A DNA stretch of 64,000 nucleotides from assembly GCA_910585765.1 (NCBI GenBank), contig CAJUES010000007.1:24060-88059 (forward strand), read 5' to 3'. The stretch is from an uncultured Lachnospiraceae bacterium. GTDB taxonomy: Bacteria > Bacillota > Clostridia > Lachnospirales > Lachnospiraceae. Shown piece by piece: positions 51,844 through 59,868 of this stretch (positions are counted from its first letter, which is position 1; every line of letters starts with the position of its first letter). Below the pieces are notes generated by a model. The model was given only the letters and a program-made list of their open reading frames with translations, was not told where the DNA came from and searched no databases. The translations under genes and the position numbers were made by a program.

Positions 51844-53079
51844 TTGGGAATCAAGAAGGATCTTAGCGTCAGCGGGGACAAAAAGCGCATCATGCTCATC
51901 ACCCCCATGCTGCACCAGGGGGGATTTGAGCGGATCTGTGTGCTCACGGCAAGGCTTCTGGCAGACTTGTATGATGTGTATCTGGTCGTGTTTACCATGG
52001 AGGACGCATTCTACGATGTCTCGGGGATCCGCCTGATCGATCTGCATCTGGGGGCAGTGCAGGGGAAGCTTGGGAAAGCGGTCAATCTGCTGCGGCGGGC
52101 GCGGGAGCTGTCAAGGCTGCAGCGAGAGCTGGACATTGACGTCGTGTACAGCTTCGGACAGACGGCAAACATGGCAAACGCGCTCAGCTCCCACGGATCT
52201 GGAAGAAGGCACAGGAGGATCAACAAGATCGCGGCGTGCCATTCATTCGGAGAGATCGGCGTCAGAAACTATATGGATCTGATCCTGCGGAGGACGAACC
52301 ATGTGATCTGCTGCTCAAAGGCGATGGCGGAGGAAGTGAGGGAGCGCTATCACACACAACATGTCGATGCGGTGTGGAATCCGTGTGACCTTGCGGACAT
52401 CCGCCGCAAGATGACCGGGGAGCGCCCGGCAGCGTTCGGGGAGATCTTCTCCGGAGAGGAGCGTGTGATCGTGTCCATGGGCAGGGAGGATGACGTGAAG
52501 GGATTCTGGCATCTGATCAGGGCGTTTGGGCGGGTGCAGGAGCAGCTGCCCGGCACGAGGCTTGTGATCATCGGCGAGGGGAGCTTTGACGAGTACAGGG
52601 AGCTTGCGGACAAGATAGGGATCCTGCCGCAGGTCATTTTCGCCGGAACGCAGAGGAACCCGTTCCCGCTGCTGGCGGCGGGCAGCGTGTACGCGCTGAC
52701 GTCCATCAGCGAGGGGCTGCCCAACGCGCTCGTGGAGGCGCTGGCGGCGGGGCTTGTGATCGTGTCCGCAAACTGCAGGTCGGGTCCCGCGGAGATCCTG
52801 CACGGCGACTGGCAGCAGGCGCAGAGCGGCAGCGGCGTCCAGTATGCGGACTACGGGGTCCTGACACCTGCGCTGTCCCCCCGGAAGGATCTGCAGGTTC
52901 GGATGGCGGACGGAAAGATCTGTCTGGAGGAAGCTGAGGAAGCGCTTGCGGGCGCTATCATAACACTTTTGCAGGATCGGGAGCTTTATCGCAGGTACAG
53001 TGAGAGGGCGCAGGAGCGCGCCATGGATTTCTCGGCAGAGAAGTACAAAGAGGCAGTGATCCGCCTGATCGAGGCGTGA
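51844..53079 (+). CDS. Glycosyltransferase family 4
   Basis: 411 aa. TTG 51844 is the likely start because AGGAGAG ends 8 nt before it; a TTG at 51817 lies inside the previous gene. KRIMLITPMLHQGGFERICVLTARLL opens the GT-B fold. The donor half reads IVSMGREDDVKGFWHLIRAF, IFAGTQRNPFPLLAAGSVYALTSISEGLPNALVEALAAG. The stretch around 335-365 (DWQQAQSGSGVQYADYGVLTP) is an insertion also seen in TagE/CapM-type enzymes. Acceptor and donor unknown. Confidence 0.83.
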   Translation: MGIKKDLSVSGDKKRIMLITPMLHQGGFERICVLTARLLADLYDVYLVVFTMEDAFYDVSGIRLIDLHLGAVQGKLGKAVNLLRRARELSRLQRELDIDVVYSFGQTANMANALSSHGSGRRHRRINKIAACHSFGEIGVRNYMDLILRRTNHVICCSKAMAEEVRERYHTQHVDAVWNPCDLADIRRKMTGERPAAFGEIFSGEERVIVSMGREDDVKGFWHLIRAFGRVQEQLPGTRLVIIGEGSFDEYRELADKIGILPQVIFAGTQRNPFPLLAAGSVYALTSISEGLPNALVEALAAGLVIVSANCRSGPAEILHGDWQQAQSGSGVQYADYGVLTPALSPRKDLQVRMADGKICLEEAEEALAGAIITLLQDRELYRRYSERAQERAMDFSAEKYKEAVIRLIEA

Positions 53080-53095
53080 GGGGAGGCGGCAGAAA

Positions 53096-54961
53096 ATGTG
53101 CGGGATATGCGGGTACGTATCAAGGAGATCGCTCACGAAGGAGCAGCTTCGAAAAATGAACGATACGATGTATCACAGGGGACCGGACGACAGCGGGGAG
53201 GAGATCTGTGCCATAAGAGACGGGTACGAGTTGGGTCTTGCGCAGCGCAGACTGTCCATACAGGATCTGTCACCGATGGGGCATCAGCCCATGCACTCCC
53301 CGGACGGCAGGGTATCGGTTGTGTTCAACGGCGAGATCTACAATTTCCGGGAGCTGAGAGCGGATCTGGCGCCATATCCGTTCCGCTCCTCCTGCGACAC
53401 GGAGGTCATCATCGCGGCGTATCTAAAGTGGGGGATCCGATGTGTCGACAGACTGCACGGCATGTTTGCGGTCGCGCTGTACGATGCGGACAGCGGCGAT
53501 CTATGGCTGATCCGGGATCGGATCGGGAAGAAACCGCTCTATTATTGGTACGAGGGCGGGAATCTGGTCTTTGCCTCCGAACTCAAACCGATCATGGCGT
53601 ACCCGGGATTTCCCAGGCGGATCAACCAGGGTATCCTCGGCAGGTATCTCTACCAGCAGTATGTGAAAGCGCCGGAGAGCATTTTTGAGCATGTTTACCA
53701 GCTCGAACCGGGAAGCGTGCTGAAATTTGCAAAGGGACAGATCCAGACGCACAAGTACTGGGAGATCAGCGAGGTCTACCACAGGAAGAAGGGAACGGGG
53801 CCTGCGGAGTACGGCGAGGCGCGCGCGCAGCTGAAAAGTCTTCTGGAGAGCGCAGTCCGGCAGCGGATGATCGCGGATGTGCCGCTCGGGACTTTTCTGA
53901 GCGGCGGGTATGATTCCTCGCTCGTCACAGCAGTCGCACAGTCCTGCGCGTCGGAGCCCGTCAGGACGTTCTCCATCGGTTTCCACGACGAGAAGTACGA
54001 TGAGGCGGGGTATGCAGGGCAGGTCGCGGCGCATCTGGGAACCGCCCATACGGAGCTCTATATCGATGAGCGCGACATGTTCCGTCTTGTGGACAGCATA
54101 CCCAGGTATTTTGACGAGCCTTTCGCGGACAGCTCGCAGATCCCGACGATGCTCGTGTCGGAGCTTGCGGGGAAGGATGTGACGGTTGCGCTCTCGGGCG
54201 ACGGCGGCGATGAGTTCTTCTGCGGGTACAATATCTACGGGAAGATCGCGCAGGCGCAGAAGCTCGACTGGCTCGGCGCGATCGCGCATGCGGCGGGCAG
54301 GATCGGCGGGCTGGAGCGGCACTATCCGTTCAAAGTGCGCGCGATATCGCAGAACAGGTACAGGGAGACAAAGACGCAGATGCTGTCGGACAATTACCTG
54401 CGCGCGGCGCAGGGCATGACAGGGGGCAGGGGACTTCCGTGCTTTTATGACCACATGGAATCCGCGTATCGGGAGCGCAGCTGGCAGGAGCGCAGGATGC
54501 TGCTGGACATGGACACGTATCTGCCGGGGGACATCCTGTGCAAGGTCGACAGGGCTGCCATGAAGTATGCGCTCGAGACAAGGTGCCCGATCCTGGACAC
54601 GCAGGTCATGGAGTTTGCGTTCAGCATCCCGCATGCGTTCAAGTACCAGGCAGGAAATAAAAAGCGCATCTTAAAGGATATCGCGTATGAGTATATCCCC
54701 AGGGAACTTCTGGAACGTCCCAAGAAAGGGTTTGGCGTACCGCTGGACCGCTGGCTGAGAGGGGCGCTGCGGGAAAGGCTGATCGATATGACGCAGGCAT
54801 CGTTCCTGCGCAGGCAGGGGCTTTTTGAGGCGGAATACACGGAGTCGTTTGTCAGACAGTATCTGGAGAGAGGAGACGCTGGTTCCGGGACGGGCGCCAA
54901 TTATTCGAGGATGATATGGGCGCTGTTCGTGTTCCAGTGCTGGTATCAGGTGTATGGGTAA
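53096..54961 (+). CDS. asnB: Asparagine synthase-like amidotransferase
   Basis: 621 aa glutamine-hydrolysing enzyme. Cys2 (MCGICGYV) is the glutaminase nucleophile; MYHRGPDDSG, QRRLSIQDLS, VFNGEIYNFREL follow. The C-terminal ATP-pyrophosphatase has LSGGYDSSLV (about 266-275; P-loop SGGxDS) and LSGDGGDEFFCGY. AsnB-like proteins within O-antigen and capsule loci often amidate hexuronic acids. With tviB and tviC in the same operon, conversion of GalNAcA to its amide is plausible. A free asparagine synthase is the alternative. It overlaps the next gene by 8 nt. Confidence 0.87.
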   Translation: MCGICGYVSRRSLTKEQLRKMNDTMYHRGPDDSGEEICAIRDGYELGLAQRRLSIQDLSPMGHQPMHSPDGRVSVVFNGEIYNFRELRADLAPYPFRSSCDTEVIIAAYLKWGIRCVDRLHGMFAVALYDADSGDLWLIRDRIGKKPLYYWYEGGNLVFASELKPIMAYPGFPRRINQGILGRYLYQQYVKAPESIFEHVYQLEPGSVLKFAKGQIQTHKYWEISEVYHRKKGTGPAEYGEARAQLKSLLESAVRQRMIADVPLGTFLSGGYDSSLVTAVAQSCASEPVRTFSIGFHDEKYDEAGYAGQVAAHLGTAHTELYIDERDMFRLVDSIPRYFDEPFADSSQIPTMLVSELAGKDVTVALSGDGGDEFFCGYNIYGKIAQAQKLDWLGAIAHAAGRIGGLERHYPFKVRAISQNRYRETKTQMLSDNYLRAAQGMTGGRGLPCFYDHMESAYRERSWQERRMLLDMDTYLPGDILCKVDRAAMKYALETRCPILDTQVMEFAFSIPHAFKYQAGNKKRILKDIAYEYIPRELLERPKKGFGVPLDRWLRGALRERLIDMTQASFLRRQGLFEAEYTESFVRQYLERGDAGSGTGANYSRMIWALFVFQCWYQVYG

Positions 54962-56066
54962 AATACTATTTCATGTGAACAGTATGGGAAAAGGCGGGGC
55001 GGAGCATGTGATCAGCATCCTTTCGCGCTGCTTTGCACAGGATGGCTATGACGTCGTCGTCACGACGCTGTGGCAGGCCGACAGCGAATACGTGCTTGAC
55101 GGGCGCGTGCGGCGCGTGAATGTCGGGCTCACACAGAGCGAGGAGACCAGAGGACGGCTTGCGAAGGCTGCGATCAGGGCATTCCGGTACAGGCAGTGCA
55201 TCGCGAGGGAAAAGCCGGATATCGTGATCTCCTTCTGCTCGAAGGCGAATTTCAGGAGCGCGTACAGCATGACAGGGATGCGGATACCGCTTCTGGTCTC
55301 CGTGCGGAATGATCCGCAAAAGGATTACGCGCCGTATCCGGCAAAGTGCAGGTACATGTCCAGAAAAGCCGCCGGATGTGTCTTTCAGACGCCGGATGCA
55401 CAGCGTTTTTTTGACGAGCGGCTGCAGAGAAAGTCCAGGGTGATATGGAACCCGCTCGAGGAAAAGTATTTCGTGCAGGCGGCGCGCGGCGCGCGGCGGG
55501 ACAGCACGATCGTCACAGTGGGGAGGATCACGGAGCAGAAAAACCAGCTGCTCCTGCTAAAGGCATTTCTGCGGATCAGCAGTGATTTTCCGCAGTACAG
55601 GCTCCTGATCTACGGTGAGGACAGCGGCGACGGGACGAAGGAGCGGCTGGAAGCATTCTGCGCCGGCAATCATCTGGAAGGGCGCGTTGTCTTTATGGGA
55701 ACAAGCAGTGCGCTGGAGAAGGACATCGCCAATGCGGGCGTATTTGTCCTCCCGTCCGACTATGAAGGGATGCCGAATGCGCTCATCGAGGCGATGGCGC
55801 TCGGGATCCCGTGCATCGCGACGGACTGTCCGTGCGGCGGGCCTGCAATGCTGATGAAACAGTTTGGCGGTATACTTGTCCCGCCCGGGAAGGAGGCGGA
55901 GCTTGCGGATGCCATGAGAAGGGTGCTGTCGGATCCGCCGTCTGCAGATGAGATGGGAGATCAGGCAAGGAGCGTCCGAAAATGGGTTCATCCGCAGCAT
56001 ATCTACGATCAGTGGAAGGCTTATGTGGAGTCCCTGATCGGCGGCGAGGTAGGAAATCAGTTATGA
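54954..56066 (+). CDS. Glycosyltransferase family 4 (first of a tandem pair)
   Basis: 370 aa. KILFHVNSMGKGGAEHVISILSRCF (GGAE motif) and IVTVGRITEQKNQLLLLKAF, then PSDYEGMPNALIEAMALGIPCIATDCPCGGP (E-x7-E, about 265-290). It shares the sequence EAMALGIP.IATDCPCGGP and the same layout with the following gene, pointing to tandem duplication. It belongs to the group of GalNAc/GalNAcA-type transferases near PglH/PglJ by motif; the exact donor is unproven. Confidence 0.87.
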   Translation: MGKILFHVNSMGKGGAEHVISILSRCFAQDGYDVVVTTLWQADSEYVLDGRVRRVNVGLTQSEETRGRLAKAAIRAFRYRQCIAREKPDIVISFCSKANFRSAYSMTGMRIPLLVSVRNDPQKDYAPYPAKCRYMSRKAAGCVFQTPDAQRFFDERLQRKSRVIWNPLEEKYFVQAARGARRDSTIVTVGRITEQKNQLLLLKAFLRISSDFPQYRLLIYGEDSGDGTKERLEAFCAGNHLEGRVVFMGTSSALEKDIANAGVFVLPSDYEGMPNALIEAMALGIPCIATDCPCGGPAMLMKQFGGILVPPGKEAELADAMRRVLSDPPSADEMGDQARSVRKWVHPQHIYDQWKAYVESLIGGEVGNQL

Positions 56067-57145
56067 AGAGAATCGTTTTATTTATCAGCTCTCTCCAGAA
56101 GGGGGGATCTGAGCGGGTCATGGTGAATCTGGCAGAGTACTTTCACAGGAGGCGGTACGATGTGATCCTGGTGACGCAGTACAGGCTCGAGGAGGAATAT
56201 CCGATCTCGCCGGAGATCCGGCGCGTCTGTTCGGAGCCGGACGAGTCCGCGCTGCAGGGGGGCAGGATCCGAAACTTCTGTGTCCGCTTCGGGGCGCTAC
56301 GCGAGATCTGGAACGCCTACAAGCCGGATGTGATCCTGTCCTTTCTCGGGAAAAACAATCTGATGGCGGTGGCGACGGCGGCATTCCTGCCGTCAAAGGT
56401 GGCAGTCTCCGTGCGGGGCGAGCCGACTATGGAGTACGAGGGACGGCTGATGCAGATGATCGCGAGATTTGTCTTTCGGTTTGCGGACGGGGTGGTGCTG
56501 CAGACTGAGGGCGCGCGTGCCTTTTTTCCAAAGGCAGTTCAGAAAAAGAGCGTGATTCTGTCCAATCCCCTGAACGAACAGTTCTTGAATAAGAGGATAT
56601 GCGAGGAGCGGGAGGATCTGATCGTCGCGGCGGGCAGACTTGACGAGAACAAAAATCATGCGATGCTGATCCACGCGTTTGCAAAGATCGCGGAGGAGTA
56701 CCCTGCGGTAAAGCTTGTGATCTACGGGGAAGGGGCACTTAGGACTGCGCTGGAGACCCTCGTCGAGGAGAAGGGGCTTGGCGGCAGGATATCGCTTCCA
56801 GGGAATGTGTCTGATGTTGCAGATCACATCTGCAAGGCGAGGATCTTCACGCTGACCTCCAACACGGAGGGGATGCCAAACTCCATCATGGAGGCGATGG
56901 CGCTCGGGATCCCTGTGATCGCGACGGACTGTCCCTGCGGGGGGCCATCAGCCCTGATCGAGGACGGTGTAAACGGGCTGCTCGTGCCGGTCGGGGATGC
57001 CTTCGCGCTCGCCGATGCCTTCCGAAGGATATTTGAGGACAGGGAGTTTGAGCTGAGACTCAGGGAGAATGCCCGCGGGATCACGGAAAAGCTGTCGCCA
57101 GACAGGGTTGACGGGGAGTGGGAAGCGTACTTGAACACATTATAG
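56063..57145 (+). CDS. Glycosyltransferase family 4 (second of a tandem pair)
   Basis: 360 aa from ATG 56063 (ATGA overlap). RIVLFISSLQKGGSERVMVNLAEYF start, LIVAAGRLDENKNHAMLIHAF, and SNTEGMPNSIMEAMALGIPVIATDCPCGGP. This is the last gene of the glycan operon; it ends about 35 nt before a Rho-independent terminator. GGSERV and the CPCGGP block are typical of PglH/PglJ-like enzymes that add HexNAc residues to a lipid-linked glycan. Confidence 0.87.
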   Translation: MKRIVLFISSLQKGGSERVMVNLAEYFHRRRYDVILVTQYRLEEEYPISPEIRRVCSEPDESALQGGRIRNFCVRFGALREIWNAYKPDVILSFLGKNNLMAVATAAFLPSKVAVSVRGEPTMEYEGRLMQMIARFVFRFADGVVLQTEGARAFFPKAVQKKSVILSNPLNEQFLNKRICEEREDLIVAAGRLDENKNHAMLIHAFAKIAEEYPAVKLVIYGEGALRTALETLVEEKGLGGRISLPGNVSDVADHICKARIFTLTSNTEGMPNSIMEAMALGIPVIATDCPCGGPSALIEDGVNGLLVPVGDAFALADAFRRIFEDREFELRLRENARGITEKLSPDRVDGEWEAYLNTL

Positions 57146-57168
57146 GAAGAGATCGTCATATGGTAATG

Positions 57169-57228
57169 ATCAAAAAGTGATCATCCCGGTGGGTAACGTG
57201 CCGTGTGCCCGGGGTGGTTGCTTTTTTT
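57169..57228 (+). terminator. Rho-independent terminator closing the glycan operon
   Basis: A GC-rich stem pairs CATCCCGG (57182-57189) with CCGGGGTG (57209-57216), with further pairing in the loop and an A-tract upstream that complements the T-tract CTTTTTTT (57221-57228). The symmetry suggests it could also stop transcription from the other side. It separates the locus from the MMPL operon. Confidence 0.8.
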
Positions 57229-57300
57229 ATGTGCACGCGTTCCTTCCAATGCATGTTTCTAAATAAAATATTAAATGAATAAAATGACCGTAAGTCATTA

Positions 57301-57329
57301 TTGAAAAAGCGATGGCAAAGGACTATAAT
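57301..57329 (+). promoter_or_regulatory. Strong predicted promoter of the MMPL operon
   Basis: TTGAAA, 17-nt spacer, TATAAT: a perfect -10 and near-consensus -35, the best promoter in the window. The message would start near 57336, 43 nt before the ATG at 57379, which has AAGGAGAGG upstream. Confidence 0.8.
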
Positions 57330-57378
57330 ATACAGAAGATCAAGAAATACTTTTGCTGTGAAAAGGAGAGGACATATT

Positions 57379-59868
57379 ATGGACAAACAACCAAAGAAAG
57401 GCGGTGAGGATGGCGGATTTATGGTCAGGGCCGCCACCTTTATCGTTGACAGACGCAATCTGTTTTTTCTGCTGTTTGGCATCGCGCTGATCTTTTCCGT
57501 GGTGTCCATGAACTGGGTATCGGTAGAAAACGCGCTTTCGGCGTATCTGCCGGAAACCACGGAGACAAGCCAGGGGTTAGACCGCATGGAGGAGCAGTTT
57601 ATCACCTACGGCACAGCCAAAGTCATGGTGACAAACATTCCCTATGACGAGGCTGACAGGATCTATGAGGCGCTCCTGGAGCTTGACAGCATCATCATGC
57701 TCGATTTTGACAACTCAAAGAGCCACTACAACAATTTCTCGGCGCTGTACGGCATCACGTTCGGGTACGAGGAGACGGACGACAGGGCGCTTGCGGCGCT
57801 CGACGAAGTCAGGGCAATGCTCGACGGGTACGATATCTATGTGTCGACCGCGATGGGAGATGCGTCGGCAGAACAGCTGGCGAAGGAGATGTCCGTGATC
57901 AGCGTGCTCGTCGCGATCGTGGTGGTGTCCGTACTGCTGCTCACCTCGCAGACGTGGGCGGAGGTGCCGGTACTGCTTCTGACCTTCTGCTCGGCGGCAC
58001 TGATCACCAAGGGAACGAATTTCATGATGGGGAAGATCTCCTTCGTGTCGGACTCGGTCACGATCGTGCTGCAGCTTGCACTGTCTGTCGACTATGCGGT
58101 CATCTTCTGCAACCGGTATAAGGAGGAGCATCAGTCACTCGGGATCCGCGAGGCGGATATCGTGGCGCTCAGCAAGGCGATCCCGGAGATCTTTTCCAGT
58201 TCCCTGACGACGATGGGCGGACTGATCGCGATGATGTTCATGCAGTTTGGCATCGGCAGCGACATGGCGCTGTGCCTGATCCGGGCGATCCTGCTGAGCC
58301 TGCTGGCGGTGTTCCTGCTGATGCCGGGACTGATCATGCTCTTTGGCAAGGCGATGGATAAGACGAAGCACAGGAGCTTTATCCCGGATATCCCGTTTGT
58401 CGGAAAGTTTGCCTACAGGACGCGCTACATCGTACCGCCGCTCTTCCTCGTCGTTTTGGTCGGGGCGTATATCACGCAGTCAAACTGCCCGTATGTATAT
58501 GGTTATACACAGCTTGAGACGCCGGTGCAGAGCGATGCCATGGTCGTGGAGGAGATGATCGAGGAGAGCTTCGGCGCGGAGAATTTCGTGGCGCTCATCG
58601 TTCCGGCAGGGAACTATGAGAAGGAGAGCAGGCTTTTGAAGGAGCTGGATGCCAGACCGGAGGTCGACCACTCGCAGGGGCTTGCAAACACGGAGGCGAT
58701 GGACGGCTACATGCTGACGGACAAGCTGACAGCGCGGGATTTCTCGGAGCTTTTGGAGGTCGACTACGAGATCGCGGAGCTGCTCTACACGGCGTATGCG
58801 GTGAACGACGAGAACTATGCGAAGATCATCAACGGCTTCTCAAATTACAGTGTGCCGCTGATCGACATGTTCATGTTCCTCTACGACGAGGTGGACGAGG
58901 GCTATGTGACGCTCGACGATGATCTGATGGAGACGCTGGAGGATGCGCACACCAAGATGCAGATCGCACTCGACCAGCTGCAGGGTGAGTCGTACAGCCG
59001 TATGCTGGTCTACCTGACGCTGCCGGAGGAGGGGGAGGAGACGTTTGCCTTCCTCGACGAGATGCACGAGATCGCGGGAAAGTATTATGACCAGGCACAG
59101 GTGCTGATTCCCGGGGAGTCGACCAGCCAGTATGACCTGTACAAGACGTTCCAGAGAGATAACACGGTCGTCAATGTCGTCTCCATTCTTGCGGTGCTGG
59201 TCGTACTGCTGTTCACTTTTATGTCGGCAGGCATGCCGGTACTCCTGATCGCGGTGATCCAGGGGGTGATCTGGGTGAATTTCTCCTTCCCGTCCGTGGA
59301 GCAGAAGAATGTATTTTTCCTGAGTGCCATGATCGTATCGTCTATTCAGATGGGGGCAAATATCGATTACGCGATCGTCATCTCGGGGCGCTTTCTGGAG
59401 ATCAAGGACAAAATGCCCAAGAAGGATGCGATCATAGAGACGATGAACTTCGCGTTCCCGACGATCGTCACATCGGGCACGATGCTCGCGCTCGCGGGCA
59501 TCTTTATCGGGCGGATGTCCTCTGACGGTGCGGTGTGCGGTATCGGGCAGTGCCTCGGCAGAGGTACGATCCTGTCGATCTTCACGGTTATGTTCGTGCT
59601 GCCGCAGATCCTTTTGCTGGGTGAGAAGGTGATCGACAGGACTTCGTTTGCGGTGTCGATCCCGCTGAAACTGGAGCGCGTCAGCGGTCTGATGCGCGTC
59701 GACGGTCTGGTGCAGGGACAGATCAACGGCACGATCGTCGGTGAGGTACACGGCCTGGTGCGCGGTGATGCAAGCCTGTTTGTGAATATGGGCAGGATCG
59801 AGCAGCGAAAGGACGATGGCGGCGATCTGCAGGAGCTGATGAAGGAGGAAGGTGAAGGGAATGCATAA
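57379..59868 (+). CDS. MMPL/RND-family transporter
   Basis: 829 aa from ATG 57379 (8 nt after AAGGAGAGG; an earlier in-frame TTG at 57301 is the promoter). The layout is the RND duplication: helix 1, an outer domain (about 38-170), five helices with LALSVDYAVIFCNRYKEE (about 230-247), then helix 7, a second outer domain (about 360-590), and helices with MGANIDYAIVISGRFLE (about 655-671). The DYA motifs are the proton-relay segments of MMPL proteins. It likely exports a lipid, glycolipid or peptide. The tail carries glycine every fourth residue (59704-59766). It overlaps the secreted GLUG protein by 8 nt, so the two may form one system. Confidence 0.87.
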   Translation: MDKQPKKGGEDGGFMVRAATFIVDRRNLFFLLFGIALIFSVVSMNWVSVENALSAYLPETTETSQGLDRMEEQFITYGTAKVMVTNIPYDEADRIYEALLELDSIIMLDFDNSKSHYNNFSALYGITFGYEETDDRALAALDEVRAMLDGYDIYVSTAMGDASAEQLAKEMSVISVLVAIVVVSVLLLTSQTWAEVPVLLLTFCSAALITKGTNFMMGKISFVSDSVTIVLQLALSVDYAVIFCNRYKEEHQSLGIREADIVALSKAIPEIFSSSLTTMGGLIAMMFMQFGIGSDMALCLIRAILLSLLAVFLLMPGLIMLFGKAMDKTKHRSFIPDIPFVGKFAYRTRYIVPPLFLVVLVGAYITQSNCPYVYGYTQLETPVQSDAMVVEEMIEESFGAENFVALIVPAGNYEKESRLLKELDARPEVDHSQGLANTEAMDGYMLTDKLTARDFSELLEVDYEIAELLYTAYAVNDENYAKIINGFSNYSVPLIDMFMFLYDEVDEGYVTLDDDLMETLEDAHTKMQIALDQLQGESYSRMLVYLTLPEEGEETFAFLDEMHEIAGKYYDQAQVLIPGESTSQYDLYKTFQRDNTVVNVVSILAVLVVLLFTFMSAGMPVLLIAVIQGVIWVNFSFPSVEQKNVFFLSAMIVSSIQMGANIDYAIVISGRFLEIKDKMPKKDAIIETMNFAFPTIVTSGTMLALAGIFIGRMSSDGAVCGIGQCLGRGTILSIFTVMFVLPQILLLGEKVIDRTSFAVSIPLKLERVSGLMRVDGLVQGQINGTIVGEVHGLVRGDASLFVNMGRIEQRKDDGGDLQELMKEEGEGNA

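Noticed and set aside
57301..57378. TTG start for the MMPL gene at 57301
   Set aside because: This TTG is the -35 box of a near-perfect promoter; ATG 57379 has AAGGAGAGG.
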